A stretch of DNA of 64,000 nt from Leptospira kemamanensis (lineage in GTDB: Bacteria > Spirochaetota > Leptospiria > Leptospirales > Leptospiraceae), in NCBI RefSeq assembly GCF_004769665.1, contig NZ_RQGG01000010.1:62001-126000 (forward strand), given 5' to 3'. Position 1 is the stretch's first letter, and the number at the start of each line of letters is the position of its first letter. Of the stretch, positions 26,042-38,232 are shown one piece after another. Under the pieces are notes generated by a model that was not told the DNA's origin, made no database searches, and saw only the letters and a list, made by a program, of their open reading frames with translations. Made by a program: the position numbers and the translations under genes.

Positions 26042-26710
26042 TCAAGTATTTTTCACAGATTGAACGTCTAACTCTTCTGTCTTTGTGGATGCATAAATCA
26101 GCAATTGTGCTAGATAATATGTGATCATAATGCCAAGTGAGGCTATCGAACGATCCATCTCACGGTTGAGAAACATCGAATATGCGATGATGGAGTCCGA
26201 TAAAATAAAAACAAGAGCTCCGAAAAGTCCCAAATAAAATGGTTTGGTGATGGAATTTCTAGCCGCTGCCCTCCATCCCATAAGACAAATCGCTGAGATA
26301 TAAAATCCGACAGGAATGGTAAGAGCACCTAGTTTCGGAACAAGCACCATAAAAAAGGAACTTCCAAATAATAAAAATGGAATCGCAAGCAATGGTTTGA
26401 CTTTGGAGTCAATGGTGAAGGCATAGGAATAAATCAATTGGGCAATGAGAAAGGAACCAAGCCCCGGTACGAAATATCCTTCTTTGGGGATGGCTAAAAA
26501 ACTATCTCCAAAAAGAGAAAACACAAGCCCCACCGCTACCAATTTTCCTCGTTTTTCCAAACTGGGGAAAAAACGAAACAATGCCACAATCAAAATGAGG
26601 ATTGGTATGATTTTGGATGGTAGATAAAAAACATCTTCCTTTGAGATCGTAACGATCGCAAGTAGATGCACAATAGAAAAGAGAACAAACAAAACAATTT
26701 CTTTAGCCAT
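26042..26710 (-). CDS. YhhN/TMEM86-family lysoplasmalogenase-like membrane protein
   Basis: 222 residues, about eight hydrophobic segments. The motif LVFSLFGDSFLAIP (near 61-74) and the later GALVFILSDSIIAY are the two conserved aspartate-bearing helices of the YhhN family, which hydrolyses the vinyl-ether bond of lysoplasmalogens. Hence probably a lipid-remodelling inner-membrane enzyme. It stands alone and is divergent from the small exported gene at 26777. Confidence 0.8.
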   Translation of the reverse strand: MAKEIVLFVLFSIVHLLAIVTISKEDVFYLPSKIIPILILIVALFRFFPSLEKRGKLVAVGLVFSLFGDSFLAIPKEGYFVPGLGSFLIAQLIYSYAFTIDSKVKPLLAIPFLLFGSSFFMVLVPKLGALTIPVGFYISAICLMGWRAAARNSITKPFYLGLFGALVFILSDSIIAYSMFLNREMDRSIASLGIMITYYLAQLLIYASTKTEELDVQSVKNT

Positions 26711-26776
26711 ATTTCTTACTTTACACAGATATCATTCTCGAGATTTCATCAGATGGAAAGCCCGAGTGATCAGCCT

Positions 26777-27085
26777 ATGAAACAAACACGACCTTTGTCT
26801 ATCCTTTTCTTAATCTGTCTTTTCTGGACACAAACCTTATCTGCTAGAGAAGTCCCATCTGGTGGAGAAATGTTGATAGATCTCATCGTTGCTCGTCCCA
26901 TGGGACTTGCAGGAACACTTCTTGGAACCGCAGCATTTATCGTTGCTTCTCCCTTCACTCTTCTCTCTGGAACCTTTATCCAATCCGGGAAGAGACTTGT
27001 GGTTTATCCTGCAAAATTCACCTTCACACGAGGGTTAGGCGACTTTCCTGGTTATATGGAAGATTACCAAATCGTAGAGGAATAA
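26777..27085 (+). CDS. Small exported hydrophobic protein
   Basis: 102 residues from ATG 26777, chosen because it begins a clean signal peptide (KQTRPLSILFLICLFWTQTLSA); longer upstream frames lack one. The mature part has a helix GLAGTLLGTAAFIVASPFTL, then a strand-rich end. I do not recognise it. Its TAA is one base from the TTG of mutA, so the two may be cotranscribed, which would place an envelope protein ahead of the mutase genes. Confidence 0.6.
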   Translation: MKQTRPLSILFLICLFWTQTLSAREVPSGGEMLIDLIVARPMGLAGTLLGTAAFIVASPFTLLSGTFIQSGKRLVVYPAKFTFTRGLGDFPGYMEDYQIVEE

Positions 27086-27086
27086 A

Positions 27087-28898
27087 TTGAACGAATTTTT
27101 ATTTTCAGACTTCCCCGAAGTATCCACTGAGGATTGGAAAAACCAAATCCTCAAAGACCTCAAAGGTAACCCTTGGGACAAAGTGACCTGGGATACCGAA
27201 GAGGGTTTCAAAATTGAACCGTTTTATCGCAAAGAAGACCTTCCTGTTTTACCTCGCGTTTTCAAACGAAACCCTGGTTGGAAAGTCACAGAAGTTGTCA
27301 CTTCTGAATCCGAAACAAAATCTTTAACACAGAAAGGTGTTGATGCCGCCATCCTTGTTTCCCACGAAGAAGCGGGGAGAGTGTATGGATGTAAAATTTC
27401 CTCGGCATCCGACCTAGAATCTCTCGCAAAATCAGTGGGTGAAATTCCCCTCATTGTCTCTCTTGCCACACGAACTCCAAAGTTCAGCGATACCTTCAAA
27501 AAACTCACATCTTCGCATAACATGGTACTTGGCGACTTTGACCCATATGGAACTGCCCTCCTTTGTGGGGAACTTGGTTGCGAAGAAAATACGATTGGGA
27601 AATCCTTCCAATCCCTCTCGGGAACCAAAGGGTTCTCTGGAGTCGGAATTCATAGTTTGTACTTACGGGATTCTGGTGCATCGATTGGCCAAGAACTTGC
27701 GTATTCCCTCTCTTGGGGAGTGGACTACCTAAACCAACATTTGGATGCGGGAGTGTCCGTCGAAGATGCGGCGGCAAACCTTTGGTTTTGGATGGGAATT
27801 GGTTCCGATTACTTCACAGAGATCGCCAAATTCCGCGCTATGCGAATCCTTTGGTCAGAAATTCTCAATGCTTATAAACCAGGTCTCGGAGAAACACTTC
27901 CTGCCCTGATCCTTGCCCAAACTTCCAATTTTCAGTACACTGCGTACGACCCTTACGTGAATATGTTACGGGGAACTACAGCTGCTATGTCTGCTGTGAT
28001 TGGAGGTGCTGATTTCATCGCAGTATCTCCTTTTGATTCGGAATACACCACAAAACAAGAATTAGGCAAACGAATTGCAAGGAATGCACAACTCCTACTT
28101 CGTTACGAATCTTTCCTCGACAAAGTGGAAGACCCTGCCTCTGGTTCTTACTACTTGGAAGTCCTCACAAAAAAACTCGCAGAAACGGCTTGGGAAAAAT
28201 TCCAAACTGTGGAAAAAGACGGAGGATTTGGTGCCTCTTTGAAAAAAGGAACCATCCAAAAAGAAATCCAAACTCGTGCTTCCAAAAAACGGGAAGCTCT
28301 TGCTACTAAAAAAGAAATCCTGCTTGGAACCAACCAATACCCACTTCCAACAGAACGACATGCCGAATTAAAAGATTCCGTGGCCGAAACTGAAAAACGC
28401 CTTTCTTACTCAGAAAAATCAACATACGAACGTTTGGTGCCACTCAGACTCTCTTATGAATTTGACAAGTGGAGAAACAAAACAGACCTCCATGTGGCTT
28501 CTGGGAAAAAAGCTCCCAAGGTATTTTTACTGACCATTGGGGACTTAACCATGCGAAAAGCACGAGCTGGTTTTAGTTCCAATTTCATCGGTTGCCTTGG
28601 ATACGAAATCACAGACAACCTGGGATTTTCTTCTGTAAAAGAAGGAGTGACCAAAGCAAAAGAATCGGGAGCCGAGATCGTAGTACTTTGTTCGTCTGAC
28701 GAAGAGTATGCGACCTACCTTCCTGAATTTGCCAAGGAAATGGCAACCCAACTTCCAAAGGCTTGGAAACTCCTTGCAGGTTACCCAAAAGACTTAGTGA
28801 GCCAAGCGGAATCCCTCGGGATCGACGACTTCATCCACATGAAACGTAACCTCGTAGAGTTTATGGAAAAAGCCCAAACCAAATGGATCGGGAAATAA
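27087..28898 (+). CDS. mutA: Methylmalonyl-CoA mutase small subunit
   Basis: 603 residues. The TIM-barrel part (about 60-420: [50 protein letters not shown]) is followed by a degenerate B12-type domain ([22 protein letters not shown]) in which the cobalamin-binding D-x-H-x-x-G is absent, as expected of the non-catalytic beta subunit. It heterodimerises with MutB. Start is TTG at 27087 with AGAGGAA seven bases ahead. Codon use matches neighbours. Confidence 0.92.
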   Translation: MNEFLFSDFPEVSTEDWKNQILKDLKGNPWDKVTWDTEEGFKIEPFYRKEDLPVLPRVFKRNPGWKVTEVVTSESETKSLTQKGVDAAILVSHEEAGRVYGCKISSASDLESLAKSVGEIPLIVSLATRTPKFSDTFKKLTSSHNMVLGDFDPYGTALLCGELGCEENTIGKSFQSLSGTKGFSGVGIHSLYLRDSGASIGQELAYSLSWGVDYLNQHLDAGVSVEDAAANLWFWMGIGSDYFTEIAKFRAMRILWSEILNAYKPGLGETLPALILAQTSNFQYTAYDPYVNMLRGTTAAMSAVIGGADFIAVSPFDSEYTTKQELGKRIARNAQLLLRYESFLDKVEDPASGSYYLEVLTKKLAETAWEKFQTVEKDGGFGASLKKGTIQKEIQTRASKKREALATKKEILLGTNQYPLPTERHAELKDSVAETEKRLSYSEKSTYERLVPLRLSYEFDKWRNKTDLHVASGKKAPKVFLLTIGDLTMRKARAGFSSNFIGCLGYEITDNLGFSSVKEGVTKAKESGAEIVVLCSSDEEYATYLPEFAKEMATQLPKAWKLLAGYPKDLVSQAESLGIDDFIHMKRNLVEFMEKAQTKWIGK

Positions 28899-28899
28899 C

Positions 28900-31038
28900 A
28901 TGAAGAAACCAAATTTTGCAACAACTCCACTTTCCTTTAGCGCTCCGAAACCTGACCCAAAGTCCATTTCTCTTTGGCAAACAGCAGAAGGGATATCCAT
29001 CCAATCACGGTACCAACCTACTGATTTGGAAGGTTTGGAACACCTAAACTACGCGGCGGGAATTCCTCCTTACTTACGTGGACCATATTCCACCATGTAT
29101 GTAAACAAACCTTGGACGGTGCGCCAATACGCTGGATTTTCCACGGCAGAAGAATCAAATGCCTTTTATCGTAGAAACTTAGCCGCAGGGCAAAAGGGAC
29201 TTTCCGTTGCCTTTGACCTGGCGACACATCGCGGATATGATTCCGACCACGAACGAGTGGTAGGCGATGTGGGAAAAGCGGGGGTTGCGATTGACTCTGT
29301 CCTCGACATGAAGATCCTCTTCGACCAAATCCCTCTCGATCAAATGTCGGTTTCCATGACGATGAACGGTGCGGTCATCCCAGTCCTTGCCTTCTACATT
29401 GTGGCAGCAGAAGAACAAGGGGTTTCGAAAGACAAACTTTCTGGTACCATCCAAAATGATATTTTGAAAGAGTTTATGGTGCGGAACACTTACATCTACC
29501 CACCAAAACATTCGATGAAAATCATCGCGGACATCTTTGGGTATACTTCCAAGTACATGCCGAAGTTTAACTCCATCTCCATCTCTGGTTATCATATGCA
29601 AGAAGCCGGAGCCACTGCTGATTTGGAACTTGCTTATACACTTGCGGATGGTTGGGAATACATCAAAACAGGAATCGCTTCTGGACTTTCCGTAGATGAA
29701 TTTGCACCTCGCCTCTCTTTCTTTTGGGCGATTGGAATGAACCATTTTATGGAGATTGCCAAGATGCGTGCCGGGCGTCTGCTTTGGGCCAAAATCGTAA
29801 ACCAATTCCAACCAAAGTCTACAAAGTCTTTGGCACTACGAACCCACTGCCAAACGTCTGGATGGTCCCTCACAGAACAAGACCCATTCAATAACGTGGG
29901 ACGAACTTGTATCGAAGCCATGGCAGCAGCCCTTGGCCATACACAATCCCTTCACACGAATGCTCTTGATGAAGCGATTGCCCTTCCGACTGACTTCTCA
30001 GCGAGGATTGCTCGTAACACACAAATTTATCTCCAAGAAGAAACCAACATCCACCGTGTCATCGACCCTTGGGGTGGATCTTTTTATGTGGAAAAACTCA
30101 CAAACGATTTAGTCCACAAAGCATGGGACCTCATCACCGAAGTACAAAAATTAGGTGGTATGGCAGAAGCGATTGAGACGGGAATTCCTAAGATGCGCAT
30201 CGAAGAAGCATCCGCAAGAAAACAAGCTCGTATCGACTCTGGGAAGGATGTGATTGTCGGAGTGAACCGATTCCGTTTGGATAAGGAAGCCCCTCTTGAT
30301 ATTTTAGATATTGATAACACTGCGGTTCGACTCGCCCAAATCAAACGACTCGAACAAATGAAAAAAGACCGTGACAACACAGCAGTAGAAGCTGCGTTAA
30401 ACGCCATTACCAAATGTGGAGAAACTGGTAACGGGAACTTACTCGAACTCGCAGTGGATGCCGCACGCAAACGTGCCTCTCTCGGTGAAATTTCATATGC
30501 TATGGAAAAAGTATTCGGGAGGTATAAAGCTGTGATTAGATCCATCTCGGGAGTGTATTCCTCAGAAATTTCCGAAGACAAAGGTTATATCGAAGCACGG
30601 GGACTTGCCGACGAATTTGCCAAACTCGAAGGCCGTCGTCCAAGGATCATGGTTGCCAAAATGGGACAAGATGGCCATGACCGTGGTGCCAAGGTAATCT
30701 CCACAAGTTTTGCCGATATGGGGTTTGACGTTGATATCGGGCCTCTTTTCCAAACACCTGCTGAAGTTGCCAAACAAGTGGTAGAAAATGACTGCCACAT
30801 CCTTGGGGTATCTTCTCTTGCGGCTGGACACAAAACCTTGGTTCCGCAAGTGATTGAAGAATTGAAAAAACTTGGCGCAGAAGATGTGTTAGTTGTTGTG
30901 GGTGGGGTCATCCCAGCACAGGATTACGACTTCCTCTACAAATCAGGTGCTACAGCGATTTTTGGACCAGGAACTGTGATTTCGGAAGCTGCCAAACAAA
31001 TCCTCAATTTGTTACTCGGCGAACGAAGAGCCGCGTAA
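28900..31038 (+). CDS. mutB: Methylmalonyl-CoA mutase large (catalytic) subunit
   Basis: 712 residues. The substrate-binding barrel includes [21 protein letters not shown] and [15 protein letters not shown]; the C-terminal cobalamin domain has [15 protein letters not shown], i.e. the D-x-H-x-x-G lower-ligand motif, then [10 protein letters not shown] and VVVGGVIP. It interconverts methylmalonyl-CoA and succinyl-CoA, joining propionate or odd-chain metabolism to the citrate cycle. One base separates it from mutA. Confidence 0.96.
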   Translation: MKKPNFATTPLSFSAPKPDPKSISLWQTAEGISIQSRYQPTDLEGLEHLNYAAGIPPYLRGPYSTMYVNKPWTVRQYAGFSTAEESNAFYRRNLAAGQKGLSVAFDLATHRGYDSDHERVVGDVGKAGVAIDSVLDMKILFDQIPLDQMSVSMTMNGAVIPVLAFYIVAAEEQGVSKDKLSGTIQNDILKEFMVRNTYIYPPKHSMKIIADIFGYTSKYMPKFNSISISGYHMQEAGATADLELAYTLADGWEYIKTGIASGLSVDEFAPRLSFFWAIGMNHFMEIAKMRAGRLLWAKIVNQFQPKSTKSLALRTHCQTSGWSLTEQDPFNNVGRTCIEAMAAALGHTQSLHTNALDEAIALPTDFSARIARNTQIYLQEETNIHRVIDPWGGSFYVEKLTNDLVHKAWDLITEVQKLGGMAEAIETGIPKMRIEEASARKQARIDSGKDVIVGVNRFRLDKEAPLDILDIDNTAVRLAQIKRLEQMKKDRDNTAVEAALNAITKCGETGNGNLLELAVDAARKRASLGEISYAMEKVFGRYKAVIRSISGVYSSEISEDKGYIEARGLADEFAKLEGRRPRIMVAKMGQDGHDRGAKVISTSFADMGFDVDIGPLFQTPAEVAKQVVENDCHILGVSSLAAGHKTLVPQVIEELKKLGAEDVLVVVGGVIPAQDYDFLYKSGATAIFGPGTVISEAAKQILNLLLGERRAA

Positions 31039-31186
31039 GGTTTACCACTAAAAGCAAAGTTTCGGGAATACACCAAATCAAACAACAATCACCGACTTGT
31101 CAATCTGGCAGTCGGGGTTCGTTTGGTGTCTGACAAACAGCATTCAAAATACGACCGCGACTTTCGTAATCTTCATAGAGAATCAA

Positions 31187-32302
31187 ATGAATCAGGAAAA
31201 CAAAGACTCAGAGAAACCAAATCGTTCGAGTGACAACGAAGGGCATAAGTCTGCCCTTTCGGTGAATCCTGGTGTTGCGGATGCTCCTGCCATCTCTCCT
31301 TATATCAAAGAACAACGAAAATCCTTATCGAAAAAAGAAACCACGCCAGAATCTCTTGCAGACGGAATCCTTTCGGGAAACCGAACTACCCTCTCCAAAG
31401 CCATCACCCTTGTGGAAAGCAATTTGGAAGAACACAATGACAAAGCCCAGGCCATCTTGGAGCTCGTGATGCCGAAGGTAGGAAACTCCATTCGCATTGG
31501 GATCACTGGTGTTCCAGGTGTGGGAAAATCTACCTTCATTGAAAGTTTTGGAAGTTTCATTTTAGAACAAAATAGAAAACTTGCCGTACTCGCCATCGAC
31601 CCAAGTAGCCAGCGCACTAGAGGTTCTATCCTGGGTGATAAAACGAGAATGGAAGTTTTGTCCAAATCAGAAAATGCCTTTATCCGTCCTTCACCTAGCA
31701 GTGGTTCGCTTGGCGGAGTGGCACGAAAAACACGAGAGAGCATGTATCTTTGTGAAGCGGCCGGATTTGATACCATCATCATTGAAACCGTGGGTGTAGG
31801 ACAATCGGAAACCCAAGTCCATTCCATGGTGGATTTCTTTTTGTTACTCATGCTTGCAGGTGCGGGAGACGAACTCCAAGGGATCAAACGGGGGATTATG
31901 GAGATGGCAGACCTCATTGCCATCAACAAAGCCGATGGCCAAAATGAAGCCTATGCCACTCGTGCCAGAGCCGAATATGAATCCGCTCTCCACCTCTTCC
32001 CTGCTCCCGAATCCAAATGGACACCTCGTGCCACCACTTGCAGTGGACTTGGAGGAAAAGGAATCGATGAAATTTGGAATCTCATCCAAGACTACATCAC
32101 CACCACAAAAACAAACGGTTATTATGCGAAAAATCGCGAAGACCAAACGAAAACTTGGTTTGAAGAATCTTTGCGGGAAGCAGTGTTAGATCAGTTTTTT
32201 GCCAAAGAAGGGAAAAAAGAAGCCATCGCTATTTCAGAATCCAAACTGATGAGTGGGAAATCCACACTCCTACGCGAAATCAAAACTCTTCTCGGAAAAT
32301 AA
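31187..32302 (+). CDS. meaB: Methylmalonyl-CoA mutase-associated GTPase chaperone
   Basis: 371 residues from ATG 31187; an in-frame start 90 bases earlier lacks a ribosome site and adds an unlikely sequence. P-loop ITGVPGVGKSTFIE, then AIDPSSQRTRGSILGDKTRM, VGVGQSET and the NKADG specificity motif identify a MeaB/ArgK G3E GTPase, which protects and reloads MutB with adenosylcobalamin. It has a ~50-residue polar N-terminal extension rich in Ser, Asn and Lys. 148 bases lie between it and mutB. Confidence 0.92.
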   Translation: MNQENKDSEKPNRSSDNEGHKSALSVNPGVADAPAISPYIKEQRKSLSKKETTPESLADGILSGNRTTLSKAITLVESNLEEHNDKAQAILELVMPKVGNSIRIGITGVPGVGKSTFIESFGSFILEQNRKLAVLAIDPSSQRTRGSILGDKTRMEVLSKSENAFIRPSPSSGSLGGVARKTRESMYLCEAAGFDTIIIETVGVGQSETQVHSMVDFFLLLMLAGAGDELQGIKRGIMEMADLIAINKADGQNEAYATRARAEYESALHLFPAPESKWTPRATTCSGLGGKGIDEIWNLIQDYITTTKTNGYYAKNREDQTKTWFEESLREAVLDQFFAKEGKKEAIAISESKLMSGKSTLLREIKTLLGK

Positions 32303-32308
32303 AAAAAA

Positions 32309-32335
32309 CACCACCGTGTTTGGGACACGATGGTG
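32309..32335. terminator. Hairpin terminator between meaB and the two-component genes
   Basis: CACCACCGTGT pairs with ACACGATGGTG (one mismatch) around TTGGG. On the minus strand the stem runs directly into a T-rich stretch (the complement of AAAATAAAAAAAA), so it is a classical terminator for leftward transcription, and a weaker stop for meaB on the plus strand. Confidence 0.6.
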
Positions 32336-32411
32336 TGTGCTAAGGTTATCATTCATTTAAAGGAAAATAAAGGAATTGGTTTTCGATAGGATCGAGTCCT
32401 ATGGTTGGAAT

Positions 32412-32540
32412 TTAGTGGAAAAAGTTTAAAACAAACAACATCAAACAATACATCCCAAACCAGAAGAGAATCCTGAGTCCATTCCAAAGATAGGGATTCA
32501 ACGGATTTTTGTGACTCGGTTCAAATGAATGAGATTCCAA
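32412..32540 (-). CDS. Possible small membrane protein (42 residues)
   Basis: A reading frame from TTG 32540 to the stop at 32412 encodes a polar N-terminus (ESHSFEPSHKNPLNPYLW) and one transmembrane-like segment (ILFWFGMYCLMLFVLNFFH). The hydrophobic helix with flanking Trp/Tyr looks protein-like. The nearest Shine-Dalgarno GGAGG is 22 bases upstream of this TTG, so the start is uncertain. It is between the response-regulator gene and the 32309 terminator, in the same direction as the regulator. The rest of 32303-32615 holds nothing I can name. Confidence 0.3.
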   Translation of the reverse strand: MESHSFEPSHKNPLNPYLWNGLRILFWFGMYCLMLFVLNFFH

Positions 32541-32615
32541 CTTGTGATTAGTATATGATGTTTTCCTCCATTCGTCTATCTACCAAATGGTATAAAAAAG
32601 AAAAGGGAGTTCGAA

Positions 32616-33275
32616 TTAAAAAATGCCGAACAAACGAGCTTTCTTTAACATCTGCACTCGCGTATTCACTTGGAGTTTTTTATAGATCGTTTTGATTTGT
32701 TGCCTAACAGTCCCAACTGTGGTTCCAAATAACTGAGCAATTTGAGGTGGATTGTCGCCTTCAATGATGAGTTCGAGGATTTGCCTTTCCCTAGGAGTGA
32801 GAACTTCTAAACCTGATTCTTTGGGTTTTGGGCCCAGTTTCCCAATCGGATTTGGTTTCGGACTTCGAAATGACAAAAGCACTTTTGTGGCTATGGAAGG
32901 CGAGATCACACTCCCTCCCTCCAAAATGGTTTGGATCGTATCTGTCAGAGAATCCAATTCTGATTTCCAAATATAACCAGAAGCACCCGATTGGATCGCC
33001 GCAAAGATCACATCATCTGTTTGTAAGGAAGAAAGAACGAGGCTTTTCCGAGAATCCATAATATGGTATTTTTTTAGGACATCGATCCCACTTTCTCCAG
33101 GAAGACCAATGTCGACCAAAAGAAGTTGGAGTTCTTCTTTCGGTGGATTTTGGAAAAAGGTCTCGGCGGAATTCCAAGTCAATAGCGAAACATTCCCTTG
33201 GGTTTGTAATACATCCGTAAGGGACTTGAGATAATCGGGATTGTCTTCGATGATTCCAACTAAGATTTGATTCAT
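32616..33275 (-). CDS. NarL/LuxR-type response regulator
   Basis: 219 residues. Receiver domain with acidic pocket (VGIIEDN), phospho-Asp in LLLVDIGLPGESG, Ser/Thr in LVLSS and Lys in YIWKSE; linker; then a GerE-type helix-turn-helix LTPRERQILELIIEGDNPPQIAQL ... TVRQQIKTIYKKL. It is transcribed after its histidine kinase with an ATGA overlap, so it is the cognate regulator. The signal and targets are unknown. Confidence 0.9.
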   Translation of the reverse strand: MNQILVGIIEDNPDYLKSLTDVLQTQGNVSLLTWNSAETFFQNPPKEELQLLLVDIGLPGESGIDVLKKYHIMDSRKSLVLSSLQTDDVIFAAIQSGASGYIWKSELDSLTDTIQTILEGGSVISPSIATKVLLSFRSPKPNPIGKLGPKPKESGLEVLTPRERQILELIIEGDNPPQIAQLFGTTVGTVRQQIKTIYKKLQVNTRVQMLKKARLFGIF

Positions 33276-34528
33276 ATGATAAATAACGATTTCGGTAAGG
33301 TAATCAAAATTTGGTAAGGAGATTCCAGAAACTTCACTTCTCCCTGTAAAAATTGGATTCGCTGTTCAATCCCTTTCACACCGAGACCCAAATCCGTCGA
33401 AAGGACTTCTGGATTGCTTCCAATTGTTTGGGGAACAAGAGACTCAGACTCAGACTCAGATTCCGATTGCGACTCAGGGTAAAATTGAATGGTTAAAGAT
33501 TCGATTCCAACACTCACCTGGCAAGTGGTTTTACCGATCCCATGTCGTAAGTCATTTGTGGTGATTTCTTTTAAGATTTGTAAGAGATGGTGGGCATGTT
33601 CTGGTTCTTTGATTTGGATGAGTTTGTCTTCTTCTCTGGAATCAAAAACAATGGAGAACTCTCGGCCAAGTGATTTGTATCGTTTTTTGACAAACAAATG
33701 AATTCCATCGATGAGAGACTCTTGTAAAATTTCTCTCTGGTCTTCTTCTTTCACTTGATGGCGTAACGATTGTAAGGCGTCACTTGCCAATTCCTTGGAT
33801 TTTTGGATTTGAGTTGCGTTGATCTCGTTTGGATTTTGTTCCATTGATTGGCAAAGTAAAAACAAATCTGTGAGTTTGGATCCTAAACTGTCATGGATGT
33901 CTTGGAAAAAAGTCCTACGTTTTTCTTCGAGTAACATCCCGCGGTAGGCAGCGATGTAACGTGTTTGGAACCACCAATGGTTGAGAAAAAAAGAAACCAA
34001 AAACAAAGGCACGGTGGTTGACATCTCTCGCCATGTTTCTGTGGGAATGAATCCTTCATTTTTTAGCATAACACGCGCTAAGTATACAAAAAAGACGATC
34101 GTCCATTCTAAGATAAATTGCCAAACAAGACCAGGGTAAAAAAATAAAGAAGTACCAATTAAAGCAATGATCGTTAACCAATTTCTGGGATCAAAATAGG
34201 AAATGTTTGGGTCATGGAAACCGGTTTCGATTTCGACTAACACTAAAAGGAAAAATGAGAAACGAACCAATTTTAAAATGGTAGGATTGACGTTTTGGTA
34301 AAAAAAAGAAATCCCAACCAAAAAAAGACTGATGCATAATTGCAAAAAGGAAAGGTAAAAATTGGTTTGGTCCAAATTCCCCCACTCCAAGTAAACACTT
34401 TGTGCATAAGCAAGTGTATAAGCAAAACCTAATAGATATAATTTATTAAGGATTTCTGAATAAACAGCAATCAGCGAAATGGGATCAAAATCAGAGCGAA
34501 ATAAAGTTGGTATGATCCCTTGTTTCAT
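33272..34528 (-). CDS. Sensor histidine kinase (NarX/DesK type)
   Basis: 418 residues with a polytopic N-terminal sensor of about six helices (to ~200), then FFQDIHDSLGSKLTDLF, which is the dimerisation/phosphoacceptor box with the His of the HisKA_3 family. The ATPase domain keeps an N-box LLQILKEITTNDLRHG and a weak G-box DLGLGVKGIEQRIQFLQGEV; between them is an unusual acidic Ser-Glu tract encoded by tandem GACTCA hexamers (33441-33458 on the plus strand). The sensed signal is unknown. Confidence 0.85.
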   Translation of the reverse strand: MKQGIIPTLFRSDFDPISLIAVYSEILNKLYLLGFAYTLAYAQSVYLEWGNLDQTNFYLSFLQLCISLFLVGISFFYQNVNPTILKLVRFSFFLLVLVEIETGFHDPNISYFDPRNWLTIIALIGTSLFFYPGLVWQFILEWTIVFFVYLARVMLKNEGFIPTETWREMSTTVPLFLVSFFLNHWWFQTRYIAAYRGMLLEEKRRTFFQDIHDSLGSKLTDLFLLCQSMEQNPNEINATQIQKSKELASDALQSLRHQVKEEDQREILQESLIDGIHLFVKKRYKSLGREFSIVFDSREEDKLIQIKEPEHAHHLLQILKEITTNDLRHGIGKTTCQVSVGIESLTIQFYPESQSESESESESLVPQTIGSNPEVLSTDLGLGVKGIEQRIQFLQGEVKFLESPYQILITLPKSLFII

Positions 34529-34576
34529 CGGAGTGGTATTGAAAATCGATAAAAATCAAAATCAACAAGATCCAGA

Positions 34577-34939
34577 TTACACTTCCAATCGATGGATGTG
34601 TTCTAACAAAAGTTTTTTATCATCCTCAAAGATTTGGTTGAATTCAAGTCCCACTTCATAAAAAGCACCTTCACCAAATTCTTCCAAACGAACCACTTTC
34701 GCTTTGGGATACAAAACATACTTCACGTCCGGAAAACGAAGTTCTAACTCCAACCTTGTCCCCAAAGACATAGGTTCTTTGGTGCGAAAGAGGAGTCCCC
34801 CTTCCGAAATGTCTTGTGAATCCCCTTCTCCTTTGTCACTCGGAAGGAACTGCGCAGAGCCTGCTCCCATTTGGATCACACGGTAGGTGAGATGGACTTT
34901 TTCAGAGATACGTTTGTAGATTCGGCGTTCGCTAGACAT
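34577..34939 (-). CDS. PilZ-domain protein
   Basis: 120 residues forming one PilZ barrel: RRIYKRISEKVHLTYRV (basic N-terminal motif; the R-x-x-x-R c-di-GMP signature reads RRIYKR), DISEGGLLFRTKEPMSLGTRLELEL ([D/N]-x-S-x-x-G). So it probably binds cyclic di-GMP, though the R-x-x-x-R spacing is not exact. It stands alone, 49 bases from the histidine kinase gene. Target unknown. Confidence 0.8.
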   Translation of the reverse strand: MSSERRIYKRISEKVHLTYRVIQMGAGSAQFLPSDKGEGDSQDISEGGLLFRTKEPMSLGTRLELELRFPDVKYVLYPKAKVVRLEEFGEGAFYEVGLEFNQIFEDDKKLLLEHIHRLEV

Positions 34940-35018
34940 GATAGCTAGAGAACACCGAATTCAAAGTTTGGGCAAGTTTAAATTGAAAACCTAATCCCAA
35001 TCCTGTTTCCGAAATTCA

Positions 35019-38222
<3,204 letters not shown>

Positions 38223-38232
38223 GAATTTTTCT

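Noticed and set aside
29179..29811. 210-residue frame antisense to mutB
   Set aside because: It lies wholly opposite the well-supported mutB gene, has no ribosome site or family motif and a composition typical of reverse-complement coding.
33441..33458. CRISPR-like repeat
   Set aside because: The units are six bases and in frame inside a gene; no spacers.
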